Shown here: positions 44,990 to 56,912 of the stretch, piece after piece
Position numbering within the stretch: the first letter of the stretch is position 1
How the letters are laid out: each line of letters opens with the position of its first letter
Assembly: GCA_036346275.1 (NCBI GenBank)
Contig: JAYEVK010000273.1
Coordinates: 1-64,000, forward strand
Origin: Otatea glauca
Taxonomy: Eukaryota > Streptophyta > Magnoliopsida > Poales > Poaceae
Direction of reading: 5' to 3'
DNA length: 64,000 nt
Translations under genes and position numbers: made by a program
Notes under the pieces: generated by a model
Seen by the model: the letters and a program-made list of their open reading frames with translations, nothing else
The model's database searches: none
What the model was told of the DNA's origin: nothing

Positions 44990-46030
44990 TCTCCATATGA
45001 GATGTAAGTGCCCTCCTGGGACTCCTCGAACTCAATAATTTCAAGAATCATATCATCACACTTCTCAACATCCGTATCAATAAGTTGAACGATAAATTAT
45101 GACTTAATATTATTTTCCCGGGTCTTATTTAGTTTTCCAGTGGATTGCATGTAAAGATCTACCACATACTTCGGGATGCGATAGTTGCATGACCAATGGC
45201 CAGTGCATCCATACATAAATAGGGTTATTCAGGGTTTGCAGCATTACTTCTGGAAGCCCCTGGCCCTTTACCTATACTTTCCACTATGAATTGCCTGTTT
45301 CGCTATTTGATTTGTCATTCTTCCACTTATCCCTTATATTCCATTGGTCCTTGATGCGGCTTTGACTATTGCTAGCTTGTTAAGTATTTGCATGTGCTTC
45401 GGGCATTGCAAAACTCTCATTAGGAAGTACATGATGATTCTTCACCAGGAGTTCATCATGCTTTTCTGCTTATAGCAAAATGCATATAAGCTCGAAGTAC
45501 TTCTGGTACTTGGCGACGATACTGTTATGGCAATATACTCATATTGGGGTGGAATGTGCACAATATCTTGTTGATCTTTTTAGCATTAGTAACTTTCTGG
45601 TTACATAATGTTAAATCAATGACAAGCTTGTGTATGACAAAAATTATATGCTACCACAGCCTTTAGAATCCTGAAAGTGTGACATGATCCATTCGCGCTG
45701 TGCTTCTGGCAACAGGATGGATCTTTGCTGGTTATATATTTTCCTTCGGAGAATTCAAAAAATAGCAGCTAGTCATCTTCCATCAACTATTTGGCCTTCA
45801 GGTCCGTATGAAGATGGTGCCTCAGGAGGTGCAGAGCCATACATCTGATGGCTTCGGGAAGAGCAGGGGTACCAGCTTCAGGCTGGAAAAATAGTAGCTC
45901 AAAAAGATCGAGCTATCAGATTAATCTTAGTATTCATTGCCCGGTTAAGGTAATTGTTGCCATTCAGGGCAAGCTTGACAAGTTCCCTCTTTGCGATGTC
46001 TAACATATCCTATTTCTATTTATACAAAAT
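44990..46030 (-). pseudogene. copia gag with degenerate zinc knuckle
   Basis: Minus-strand fragments include a PEAQREW-like block near 45700, a VTNAKKINKILCTFHP block near 45550-45610 typical of copia gag, and a damaged CCHC-like GHxxxNC region near 45180-45220. The frame is too broken to give an ORF. The protein would have formed the RNA-packaging particle. Confidence 0.6.
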
Positions 46031-46560
46031 GACTTTTACTACTGTTAAAATCATTATATTGCATGCTCACTATTCAACCAGTAAAGTTTGGTCCATATCT
46101 ATTCAGTAGATAATTATCTAAAATTTTCCAGAATTTTTCTAGCAATTTTCATAGATTTCTGCTAATTATCCAGCAATTTTCAGAATTGCCGAATAACAGG
46201 AAATAATATGTCCAGCACATATACACATGAAAAACATGCTAAGAAAATTAATCTAGCAAAATGACACAGAGCAATGGGCCATACATATTTTTCCATAATT
46301 TTCTAGCATTTTCTGTTAATTACTAAGTAATTTTCATAATTACTTAAATAACAGAAAATAAATTTTAGAACATATAAATCATGGCATAAAACTAGAAAAT
46401 AAACCCAGAGCATGGAACTTCCATTGTGTGCTAGATATGAATTTTTTATATTTTACGGAAACCCATAACCTAGAAAAACTAATTTCTAGGGGTTTATTGT
46501 CAAAATTGTAAATTTAGTAATTATATTCCAAGGGCATAACCGTAAATTCCACCTTTTTTC
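46031..46560 (-). other. AT-rich part of the copia leader
   Basis: Repeated AATTTTC and AATTACT words form small inverted repeats (for example around 46130-46200 and 46300-46350). A similar arrangement occurs at 51384-51800. It is non-coding and possibly spliced or structured leader RNA. Confidence 0.5.
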
Positions 46561-47633
46561 TATTTTTGGAAAAGGGGAAACCGGGCCGATTGGGACGGAT
46601 TGATACAATGGGCTGCATGGCCATTTGGCCCATCCCATGGTATTAAGCCAGCGGCTAGGGTTTCCACACCCTAGCCACCATCTATCTTTGCGTCGTTAGG
46701 CTTCAAGTCGCCGACTACACCCATCGAGCGGGGCTGCCGCAGGCATTGCCAACGCGCCGTCGTCGGGCTTCAGTGCGCGACGCCACTTTGCAGAAGCCGC
46801 CGCAGCGCCGCCGACGCCGTCGTCGAGCTTGAGGCCACCGACGCTCCCTTCGCGCGGAGCCGCAGAGCCTCCGCCGCGGACGAGGAGGGAGAGGCGCCGT
46901 CGCTCGTCGACATGTGCTTCGGGCATGAGCCACAATGTCGTAGGCGCGGAAAACAAACTGTCGGCCGTCGCTACTGACGAGGAAGGAGAGTCACCGCCGC
47001 TCGTCAGCGTGTGCTTCAAGCACGGGCTGCCATGGCGCAGGCGCGGAAACCGAAGCAGCAAATGGCTCAGTACGCGAAGGTCATTTGGAAGAGAATGCAA
47101 AGCAGCGAGCGCTATCGCTGGGCGCATTCCGCGAAAATCGAGCAGACGTAGGCACAAGGAGGAGCCGCTGCCGGTGCGCAAGACCAGCAGACGCGAACGT
47201 GAGGCGGGGTCGCCGCCGGCGTGGAAGCTCGGTCGCAACCACTTGCTGGGTGTGCTGGGTGCCGCTGGTGCGACGTGCTGGGAGGTCGCGATGGCGGGCG
47301 CAAAGCCGAACGGCCGCTACCATGGCAGTATGATGGGTTGTGCCACCTCGGCTTCCGGCGAGGATGGCCTCGATTCGGGAGCAGACATGGCCGTCGCCAC
47401 CGCTGATTGTTTTATTAATGATGGACAATAGCTCGCAATTTCGCAATTTAGGTATGAACAGATTGATACGTAAAAGAACGATCTGCAGGATCGAAGGCTT
47501 GCGAAAAACACGATTAGCTTACGTAGGGCTTGTTGTAGGATGATTGCGTGTAGCAAGATGAAAATCGATGCCGTGTAGATTGTCACAGGCAGACGATCAC
47601 AATCAGCCACGGCAGAGCTTCGTGCTGATAACG
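46561..47633 (-). other. GC-rich part of the copia leader with PBS-side region
   Basis: ORFs on both strands exist, up to 200 codons, but they show no domain and overlap one another, as expected of GC-rich non-coding DNA. Next to the 5' LTR the minus strand reads GTTATCAGCACGAAGCTCTG. This is a TATCAG-type primer-binding sequence found in several plant copia families. Confidence 0.5.
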
Positions 47634-47871
47634 TGTTGTAAAACGTTGTCGTTCATCCGCGATCAATCAATAGCACACCAACAAAATCACAAGAACAAGA
47701 ACTGGAGTACACACAAAGTAGGGTGGCAAAGTTCTCTCGTTTTATTAGATTGATTCTTGTACACGGGGATGTCCAATATATAAAGAAACTGTCAAGAGAT
47801 GAGTTCGGATTCGCCCACACATAAAAGATAGATTGTAACCGAAACGGTTACGAAAATCTTATCTCATAATA
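47634..47871 (-). repeat. copia 5' LTR
   Basis: It begins TGTTGTAAAACG and ends TCTCATAATA in plus coordinates. The CA terminus of the partner LTR is mutated to TA here. Length is identical to the 3' LTR. Confidence 0.93.
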
Positions 47872-47876
47872 CACAT
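47872..47876. repeat. right target duplication of the copia element
   Basis: CACAT, one mismatch from CACGT at 40939-40943. Confidence 0.65.
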
Positions 47877-48019
47877 TACTTTTCACACACTGCCACACCA
47901 AGATAGCATGAGAGGAATCCTTCCACGGTCCGCTTCTGCCTGGCTCAAGCTCAACAGATTCTGTGCTTCTCGGTGCACAAAAAATGATGTACAGGGACAA
48001 GATACGAGGGTAGCTAGCT

Positions 48020-49449
48020 CAGGGTTCCAAATCTCGCCGAATTTCGGCATAATTTCAGATTTCGGACCACCCCGAAATCTAAACTACCGGCCGGATAAAA
48101 AAATAAAAATTTTGAAATTGCTACAGTAACCCCGAAATGTTGTTTTTCCTCGGCGAAATTTCATGTTTTTTTGCCGGATTTGGTCCAATAACCCTTAGGA
48201 AAGTCATCTCCTATGAAAATTTGTTGAAAAACCGAATTTTTAAGACATTTTAAAATTTTGGCAGAAACACTGTCAGATTTTTATAAAATTGTACAATCTT
48301 GATAATGATCTGAAAATTTTATGGTAATATCTTTAGTAGCTTAGGATAATAAATAAAAAATTGCAAAATAATTTACCTTCATTTGTTATCCTTACAAAAT
48401 CAAAAACAAAATGAACATAATTGGGACAGTTACAATGTCAAAATTTTATAAATTTTCTTGAGTGTGATTATGATCTAAAATTTTGTGAGAGATTAATAAT
48501 TGCCTCAGTACTATTATATGTATTTTTAAAAAAAATCAACTTTTTTTTTTGTTAATCAAATCTATGTAAGCACTGAACTTCGTTTGTTATATTAGATTTC
48601 AAAAATAAAAAAGAGAAGAACATAAATGGTACTGTGCCTTTAAGCATTTTATAAATTCACTGGAGTGTGATCATGATCTCAAAATTTTTATGAGATATTA
48701 AGCACTTCCTTATCACCCTTCTGTAAAATTTTCAAAAATTTTAAACTTTGTTTTTATTGCTAAAGCAATTCTATGTATTGATCATGAGGCTTTTATCAAG
48801 ACGTAGCACTGTTTGAATTTTTAAACATTATTTGAGAATTATCGTCATCTAAAAATTTTAAAGAACCATTAATGTTACATCAGGACCATCCACAAAAATT
48901 TTCAAAGTTTTTAACGTGGTTTAGATAATTTTCATTTTGTTCAAGTTTGTCGGTAAGCCTTTTAACAGGGCAGTAGTACTATTCGAATCATCATCTGAAA
49001 ATTTTATGAGAACATTAGAGATGCATCATAACCATGCAAATTTTTTTTCAAAAGTTTATAACGTGGTTTGAACCATTTTGCATTCGGATCAAAATTGCCG
49101 GTCAGCGTTTTATCAGGACAGTAGCAATGTTTAAATTTTTAAAAATTCCACAGACTTCAGAATTATCTGAAATTTTTATGAAAATATCAACAATGTGTCA
49201 GGACTCTCCAAAAACCATTTCAAAATATTTCAACATCGTTTGACCCACTTTTTTGCCGTTGCAACAACACCGAAATTTCGGATATTTCGCTCGAAATTTT
49301 GGGATTTTTTTGGTGAAATTTCGTTTTTCTCGGTAGAAAACAAACCGGATTTGAATTTCGAATGATATTTGTCTAAAATATCTGAATTTCGGCAAAATTT
49401 TGAATTCCGGTGTGAGCGATATTTTATAAAAATTAAATTTGAATCCTTT
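48020..49449. mobile_element. full copy of repeat family R1, hAT-like non-autonomous element
   Basis: The ends CAGGGTTCCAAATCTCG and, inverted, AAAGGATTCAAATTTAA match in part. An 8-bp flank AGCTAGCT (48012-48019) resembles TGCTAGCT (49450-49457). Subterminal DNA on both sides is rich in CGAAATTTCGG words. The inner 1 kb is AT-rich and non-coding, with weak internal repetition (GGACAGTAG, ATCTGAAATTTTTATG). The right 770 bp match 4386-5190. hAT membership is an inference from the duplication length and end sequence. Confidence 0.6.
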
Positions 49450-49457
49450 TGCTAGCT

Positions 49458-49859
49458 GCTTGGTCAGTGAAGTGACCTGTTTGGTCTCTTATCTCTGCTT
49501 ACGTACGTAACCTGCAGCTTTTAGCCTACCTGCCTGTTCATCTGCAGTCAACCAGCCACAGATGTAACGATGCGCGCGCAAGGGGAGAAAGATCGAACTT
49601 TTTACTGGATATTTTTTCATTGATACGGTGAAATTATGGAACTAGCCTCGTACAGCTAAATCCAGCGGTAATCTTTCGTTGAATTATTTTTTCATTTATT
49701 TTCAACAGTTCTAGTTCGTTGGAATTTTTTTTCATTTATCTTCGGCGGTATTTTTTTTTTATATTTCAGCCACGACCAACACGTTGGCCGGCTGATATGG
49801 CATCTACAGTGTAGAGGGATTTGCTAGCTAGCTAGCTGCACTTGCATGCATGCAGAAGT
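49458..49859. other. unassigned spacer
   Basis: It is T-rich around 49600-49770 with repeated TTTTTTCATTTAT words. No ORF is present. Confidence 0.4.
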
Positions 49860-49867
49860 AGCACATA
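49860..49867. repeat. left target duplication of the GAGC-rich MITE
   Basis: AGCACATA, repeated exactly at 50354-50361. Confidence 0.9.
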
Positions 49868-50353
49868 TAGAGCTGTAAAAAAAGTTCGAGGCTCGCGAGC
49901 TACTCGAGCTCGGCTCGCGAGAGGCTCGATTCGAGCTCGGTTTGAGCTCCGAACGAGCCGAACTCGAGCTCGAGTTCGAACTCGCGAGCTTAACCGAGCC
50001 GAGCTCGAATTTTCGCGACCCTACTCGAGCCTGGACCGAGTTTCCTTAAATCGAGCTTTCTCGAGCTTGTTACCGAGCTTCCTCGAGCCGAGCTTAATCG
50101 AGCTTGTTACCGAGCCTACCGAGCATACCAGAATTACCGAGCTTACTCGAGCTTACTGATCTTACTCGAGCTTATCAAACTTACCGAGCTTATTCGAGCC
50201 GAGCTCGAGCCTACTCGAGCTTGACCTAGCCGAGCTCGAGTCTGGGTCGAGACTCGAACCCAAGCTCGAGCTCGACTCGAGCTCAAACCGAGCCTTACCG
50301 AGCTCAAGCCTGGAGGGCCAGGCTCGCTCGAGCTCGGCTCATTTACAGCCCTA
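49868..50353. mobile_element. hAT-type MITE built of TCGAGC-like repeats (486 bp)
   Basis: The TIRs TAGAGCTGTAAA and TTTACAGCCCTA (11 of 12 matching) plus an exact 8-bp duplication AGCACATA identify a hAT insertion. Nearly the whole interior is degenerate GAGCTCG, CTCGAGCTT and ACCGAGC units of both senses, so the single strand can fold on itself in many ways. The ORFs here are artefacts of the repeat. Confidence 0.9.
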
Positions 50354-50361
50354 AGCACATA
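50354..50361. repeat. right target duplication of the GAGC-rich MITE
   Basis: AGCACATA, identical to 49860-49867. Confidence 0.9.
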
Positions 50362-51383
50362 CAGCTTTCTTTTGGCTGAGTGCGCTAGCTAGCCACAGTC
50401 AGAGAAAAGATTTAAGTGGTTACCGTTGAAAATAAAAAAAAATTCAGCAGACTGAAATCGCTGAAAATAAATTCAGGGGCCTCTCAGCCTATAATCAACT
50501 CTTTGGCGTGTGTAATCGTAAAAGGGCAGTACACGTGTGTATGATATGCGTGGATTGTATACATCCAACTTGTAACCCTAAAAAAAAATACCCCGTGCAA
50601 TATGATACTACACATAACGTACATACAGTTGGTGACGACTGAAAGACTATCACCACCTCATGGAATTAAAACAATAGTACCCCTCATATGAACTAAAATC
50701 CGTACCGTCAAACTTTGTTAAGTTTAATCACTAATTTATTTTAAAGTATATAGTTAGGTATATCGTTAAAAATACTTTATGATATTATAAATTTATTAGT
50801 ATATATAAAATAGAGTTATAAAAAGCAACAACCAACTTTTCATATACTACAAAAGGTAAAAAAGTCATTGAAAAATAACGGAAGAGTAGTAAAGAACGAA
50901 TACTCACATAAGCAAACTGCATATGATAAATTGCTTTGACAACTTAATTAATTACTCAGGAGTAGTACGGTGTACTTGTCTACCGTTAATACACTGTATA
51001 TGCATTTAGCATAATCTATATAAAGGAGATATACTGAGGAATTCGGTTCCTGACGCCACGCCTCCCTTCAGACTGTAGTTTTTGCAATGCTACATCTACA
51101 GTATTTTTTATTTTAAATTTGAAAAACATTTCCTCCCTCTACGTTAAAATTCAGTTTTTTTAAAAAAAAAAATTCCTTCCTCTATGTTAAAATTTAGAGG
51201 TCGTTGATAGGAACGCGTGGGAATTTAGCAAGTATATATATTAGAGCAAGCGACCGAACATGTTGGACTCGGCGGATCTCGGGGACAGCAATGGTTCCCG
51301 AACGCTGCGGTCACGGGAGGCGATGAATACAACGACCTGGCGGCTGGCACCACCTGCGAAGCTTGCTTCCCCGTACAAACTCG
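50362..51383. other. AT-rich spacer, possibly with an old Stowaway-like fragment
   Basis: 50690-50920 has words common in degenerate Stowaway-type MITEs (GTCAAACTTTGTTAAGTTTA, TTATAAATTTATTAGTATAT) but no clean ends. The rest is featureless. Confidence 0.35.
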
Positions 51384-52200
51384 GGGTGTCTAAAATTTCT
51401 ACTATTTCGGTAATTCTGTAAATTGCTCGATAATTAGTAAAAAATTATGAAAAATGCTAGGATTTTATAAATTTTCTCTGAATTTTTCTAGTACTTTTTA
51501 GATTTTTTTTCTAATTACCGAGCAATTTTTTAGAATTACCGAAATAGTAGAAAATAAATTTAGCATACATAATGAAGGAAGTATAATAGGAAAAATAAAC
51601 CTAGATATATAAAGCTTCAAATGTATTCTATGTCTAAAGTTCAACAATTTACGAAAGTCTAGATACCTACAATTTTAGGTTTTAGGACTTCATTTAAATT
51701 TTTAGAATTTATTAACTATTTTTCAGAATTACTGGAAACTTCAGAGATCCAGAGTATAAATTTCTTTATCCCAATAAATTTATGTAATTATGCGAAAACC
51801 CAGACTCCTTTTAGCAAAATAGTCAGCTCGTTAATGTTCATGGGCCGAATCCGGTCGGGCCCTATCGTATTGGGCCAGACTAGATTCGGCCCACTTAGCT
51901 TCGAGTGCTAGGGAAACCCTAGCGCCCGAGTGTGGCAACACGTGCAGTGGAGCCAACGGTTGCAGTTGCCGGCGCGTGACGATACATATTGGGCGAGTGG
52001 GCGCGCGATGGTGGCACTCTGGGTGTAGTGTGCAATAGGTGCACGCGGGCGTGGCATAGGCGATGATCAACGTGGATGCTTGTGGCATGGGGTTGCCGCC
52101 AAGGACGGAGGCCGGTAGGGGCGCGGCGGCCGACCGGGACATGACAGTGAGTGTGCATGGTTTGAGCAACAAACAGTAAATCAATCTAGAACCCTAATTA
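51384..52200 (-). repeat. copia-leader-like fragment with hairpin
   Basis: On the minus strand this has the same succession of parts as the copia leader at 46031-47633. They are a GC-rich block, a CCCTAGC stretch with GGGCC words, then AT-rich DNA with TATTTTCTACTATTT-like repeats. At 51396-51440 and 51508-51555, CTACTATTTCGGTAATTCT and AGAATTACCGAAATAGTAG form a hairpin. No LTR is adjacent, so it is a fragment, probably of a related element. Confidence 0.45.
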
Positions 52201-52439
52201 GCAAGAAAATCATCTAGGGTCTAGCGAACGAGAATTGATCTACAAGATTAATCTAATAGTATGTGAAGTGAAATGAATGTTCCCACTTGGCATAGCTTCT
52301 CCGGTCTTCCATTGTTACACATATACCATGTTGGACCTACATCAACGCTATGTTAGTAAAAAATTGAGTGGAATGAAATGAAACATATAAATGAAACATT
52401 ACCTTTGAGGCTAAGGGTAGTATTCTCGGTTGTAAACTT

Positions 52440-55400
52440 GGTTGGCCATGTTGTACTCTTCTGTGGACATCATCAACAAAGCTCGTGTAGCTAACAACTC
52501 CGCCTTATATTTGTGCTAGCTTTGCCTCGTCCATGGGCTAGTCATTTCCCACTATTGGTACAACATGTCATCAAATTCTAGGTCTTGCCACTCATATACC
52601 CACTGAGTGAGAGGTTACGTACGAGAATCCGGGATGGCGTAGTCCTATGGGCCATATAAGCCATAACTCTCCTGTGTCTCGGCGACTCCATACGAGCTAC
52701 AGCTATCCTTTGGTGCATCATGGCTGTGTTGATGGTCCCTCCCCTTGCCTACGGTAGTCATCATAGGTGATTGTGGAGCCCTATAGTCTTTGTCTTGTGT
52801 GGCATGAGTGTACTGGGACTCCCTTGTAACTTGTATGGAAAGCTTATCTTCTGAGTGCGAAGTGAGAGGGATGAGGGCATCAGCACTGGGCTAACCGCCA
52901 TCGCTGACCATCTTGGAGCTACTGTCATTGGATTCTTGGTACAGTGGGCTTCGACGGTCCTCAGGAGTGCTATCAGTTGAGTTATCATTCCATACGTATT
53001 GTTCCTGCTATATAGGAAGCTTCCTCTTTCCTTTTGAGGGAGCTCTCCTTTTTGCTTGCTCCCTCGTTGTCACTACTTGGTGCTTCCTCTTTCCCATGTG
53101 AGTGTCACCCACTGTCTGGTTGACCCATACGGGGATGCTTGTAGCCCCAGTATTCTTTCGCAACGCATTAGTGTCTACTGGGTTAGTCACTAAGTGTGAT
53201 AGAAGGGGGTGTCACTCTCTATCTCTGTATCCTTCTTGCCAAGTAAGGGGTCAGTATTGGATCTCCCTTTTTCCATCCACTGTCGGATTGGATTTTCTGT
53301 GTCGCATAGTGTAAGCTCCATAAGGCACTGGAATGGATCGTTTTCAGTTGTAGACTTGTCACTTTCTTGTTCTTGGATTTTGAGCCGCAAGTTGTAGTCC
53401 ACATAGACCAACTTATGGAGCTTATTGTATGACAGACGGTTACAAACTTTGGTGTGGATGAACGTGAACGTGCTCTAATTGCTCTCACATGCGCTGGAAG
53501 AAGTGCAATGCAAAACGATGCGCTGAACCAACTGTTAGAGTGTGGGTGTGTCTTAATCGAACACACCCCACCAATGTGTTGCAAGTTATCGAAGACAACA
53601 ATCAGTAGAAAGTGGAAATACGAGAGTGGCACTATATTTAAGATGACATAAGGAAAATACCAGGGGATGTTTTGGGATCATGTGTCATCCTCTCAGCTAG
53701 CGCAGTCGAGAATGATCCAACCCTTCTTTTGAAAAGATCGGACTCGTGAAGACCTCACATCGCCATATTAGTATCATCAGAAAGTGCTTCAAAAGCATCC
53801 CGCATATTTAGTAAGAAGGTGTTGGTCGTGCTATACGAGTAATGAGTTCGGGGGTTCAAGGCGAAAGCTGCATGTAATTCAAGAAAACATGTTAGTATAA
53901 GTATTTGCAAGTATAAGATATTTTATGAAAAGACAAGAATGTATTACCGGCGTTTATGTAAGTTTCACGTGTTAGGTCACCCATTATAGGGTCCACGACA
54001 TTCATGTATCGATCGAAAGTAGCTAGAGAGTCTTGGAACAAGCTACCATATTCCTGTCGTATTATGTTATACAGTAGTATCACATCGCTCAATATAGGAA
54101 CCCTGTCTTGATCGGTGAAACGTAAGAAAGTGTACAACGGTTTCACAGATTTAAAAATCGAACGAAGGTTGTCCCACCAATCCAAGCTCGAGAGGTACGA
54201 GTACACGTGCCTCCCCTCTGCAGTACTAACAAAGCACAACGATAGAAATTCCTCCGAGGCCATCCATTGCATGAACTAGTCCTTACGACGAAGGAAACCG
54301 TCCAAAAACATGTAGTTTGTTCTAAAGCGAGTAGCATTCCACTTAACCAACTCACCCTAATATGCTTCTTCATCATGGTGTGAAGCTTGGAATGGTTATA
54401 TAGCCATCGAGAGATTTTTTAGCACTCTTAATGATAGAGGTATGGTCAGGAAACTCTCCAATCTGCTTAGCATCAAATTAATCGTGTGGGCCATACAAGG
54501 CTATCACACGATGTTGCGGTGCTCCCGTGCGATGAGTCTGCATGCTTTCTTGTAGTTGGCACCATTGTCTGTGACAAGATATATAATATTCTGCGCACCC
54601 ACCTCGTCGACCACTGGGTAATTTTCTGCGTCAACAAACAAATTGAAAATCTCCATTACTTCATGCGTACTTCAAATAGATTTAAGAAGAGCAATGAGAG
54701 CAAGTACCTTGCGCCAAGTACGAGGAATTCTGACTTTCCCGTCGTATCCATGGACTTTTGGAAGAACATGGTGTCATTGCAGTATGCCATGAAGTTAATA
54801 ATGTTCATGTGTGTCAGTCCAATCCAAGAATCGCACATGATTGTTACGCCATACATAGGTCATTCCATCTTGAACTTCCTTATCTTTTTGTGTATATCCA
54901 CTTCGTTGGCGTATAAATATTTGCCGTCTATATCTCTCTCACTGGGAGACGGGACACCATCACCTGCAAATGAAATATAGGATGACCATGTGAGCTATTA
55001 TTGGACGTACAACTGGATGAAAATTTGAAAGCTCACTTACCCCATTTTTGTGTTTCCCTAACGGCGCTAACGAAGTAGGGATTGTCTGCTTTCCTCCCCA
55101 CGATACTAACCGTGTGGAAAAATATGGCTCAAGCCGAACCAATCGTTTGCTTCGCATTCCTCCATTTTTGTGTCCAGCTCCTAGTGTCAATCTTTGTTTG
55201 CATAGGACCACGGACTGTACCAAGATTGTGATCCCCCATGGCCGGTCTGTCCCATTGTGATGAACTCCGAAACATCCTTGGCAACACATCGCTACCCCCT
55301 CCTCGAGCCCCTCTAGAGGTGCCACTGCCACCACCGTGCTCATACCTGCCACCTGCCCGGCTCATAAATTCTGCCTTCGCCCTGGAGGTATCCATCGCAT

Positions 55401-55690
55401 ACTGTAGTTGGTCCTCCTCATCAGCACCACCTGTGTACTCAGAATATACACTTCTTCTCGGCGAGGAATCGCCAGCTGCTGCTTCCTTCCTGAGCCTCTT
55501 CTCCTTCACTCCCTTCTTGTCCTTCTCCTATCTAGGTCGTGCTAAAAGTACTCTCGAATCTCCTTTAGAACTTGACTGCAATGGACGACATTCGTACCGT
55601 GTCCTGTCAAGTGGTGCTTCAATAGGGTTGCACCGTCTCCTTTCTTCTGTTGGTGACAGTACTTGCATTGAAAACCAGTCCCCCTCTTGC
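52440..55690 (-). pseudogene. hAT transposase with BED finger, DUF659 and hATC domains, decayed
   Basis: At 55570-55675 the frame shows a BED zinc finger (CKYCHQQKKGDGATLLKHHL, then TGHG). A Gly/Ser/Arg-rich segment follows (55270-55400). At 54656-54856 the DUF659 region reads YGVTIMCDSWIGLTHMNIIN. The middle at 53892-54272 carries DWWDNLRSIFKSVKPLYTFL, then YNIIRQEYGSLFQDS. The hATC region at 53190-53530 reads FTFIHTKVCNRLSYNKLHKL, then VYVDYNLRLK, and has an in-frame stop. Probable introns separate blocks (for example around 54960-55040). It would act as a nuclear transposase. The stop and shifts suggest it is inactive. Confidence 0.82.
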
Positions 55691-56580
55691 TGCCATGCTC
55701 CCACACAACGTCGCCCTGGTCTGCTATCTACTTATACAAAACAACAAGAAGTTAGCTAACACAAAATATCAAATTAATGTCAGTTCTTGCCAAAACTATA
55801 TTTACGTGCTAGCAATGAAAGTCATTACATCAGTGAAATTTAGGAATTATATGTACGTACTAGCAATAAAAGGCAATATCACCAGGATAGAGTATGTTTT
55901 GAGCATAGTAACGAAAATAGCTACATTAGCAACTCTAATGTTAAGAATAATTTAACACGAACACACATAAGCAAACATCTACTGTATGAGAAATATAACT
56001 TATAGCAAAATACCCTATCTTCTTTCGTAAGTAAAGCATGTCTACAAGTTACTTGCACTGTTGCACATAAATAATGATTTAGCTTGAGCACACATCATGT
56101 ACTGCTAATCCTAACCCTAACTCTAACCACGTCATGTACTACTAATCCTAGCCCTAACCCTGTCTACTAACCCTAACCCTAACACTAACCATGTCCCTAA
56201 CGCTAACCCTAACACTAACTCCACATCTAGTGCCATTCATTCACAAACAACCAACCATAAGCACATACTAATAAGACATAATCAAGTGCCATTTATCACA
56301 AAAATTCAAAAATCGAGGAACATTACCAAAAATCGCTCAGTTTTTGACGAAAACCGACAATTTCTGTCGATTTTCCTCGCAGACTCAGCAGGGTCGGCTC
56401 CTCATTCGGCTCACTCGATTTTCGACCGAAGCCGCTAAAAAACCGACCCCCGACGACGATTTCCGCGCTGTCAGCGTCCGAATCTGGCTGGAGCTATGAT
56501 GGTCGGGAAGGGAGGCTAGGGAATCACGAGTGTAGAGCAATGATACGGTCGGAACGGCGTTAGGCATCATTAAAACCGGC
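55691..56580 (-). other. 5' leader of the second hAT with telomere-like CCCTAA words
   Basis: There is no domain-bearing ORF. From 56105 to 56222 the sequence is a degenerate run of CCTAAC/CCCTAA units. Confidence 0.5.
56105..56222 (+). repeat. degenerate interstitial telomere-like repeat
   Basis: About a dozen CTAACCCTAAC-like units occur, interrupted by words such as CACGTCATGTACTACTAAT. Plant telomeres are CCCTAAA, so this six-base version more likely arose as simple-sequence growth. Confidence 0.7.
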
Positions 56581-56912
56581 GACTTTCCTTAGCAGCCGGA
56601 CCGGGCTACATGGGCCGGGACTGTGGGCCTCTGGCCCGTTACTGTTTTTTCTTTTTTTATTGCCTTTTCAATTTCGTATTTTTGGTTTTGACACAAATCC
56701 ATCTGCAATATTCGGGTTTTTACAAAAAAATTCATCCCAGATATCATAAAGATATTAATACTAATTTTAGAAAATTTTACAATATTTTTTTTGCAATTTT
56801 GTTAAAAATTTTGAATTTGAATTGAGCCGTTTTGCTAACTGGTTTATAAAGCCGAGCCGGCCGATACGCCAGTTTTCGCGATTTTCGTTGGGAAAACAAC
56901 CCTGATTGTAAT

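Larger units (their letters stand above)
40944..47871 (-). mobile_element. complete Ty1-copia element (6,928 bp), coding region decayed
   Basis: Two 238-bp LTRs bracket a minus-strand polyprotein. From right to left the order is leader, gag, integrase, reverse transcriptase and RNase H, the copia order with integrase before RT. A purine tract lies beside the 3' LTR and a primer-binding region beside the 5' LTR. Both LTRs are the same length but differ at a number of bases, and the pol frames are full of stops, so it is an old insertion. Confidence 0.92.
52430..56904 (-). mobile_element. second hAT element (DUF659/BED type), left end not found
   Basis: A minus-strand transposase is followed at its 5' side by a leader. 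The right terminus, read inward, is CAGGGTTGTTTTCCCAACGA, ending at 56904. Subterminal DNA repeats CGAAAATCG and GAGCCGAC-like words. The matching left terminus was not seen and may have been removed where copia-like DNA now lies. Its CAGGGTT tip resembles that of family R1. Confidence 0.65.

Noticed and set aside
46696..47431. Long ORFs of up to 200 codons on both strands
   Set aside because: They lie in the GC-rich leader of the copia element and overlap on opposite strands. High GC alone lowers stop-codon frequency.
49842..50159. 105-codon ORF rich in Arg, Leu and Glu
   Set aside because: It is produced by the GAGCTCG repeat of a MITE and has no protein-like conservation.
56105..56222. 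True chromosome-end telomere
   Set aside because: It is short, degenerate, not the plant seven-base unit, and flanked on both sides by transposon DNA.
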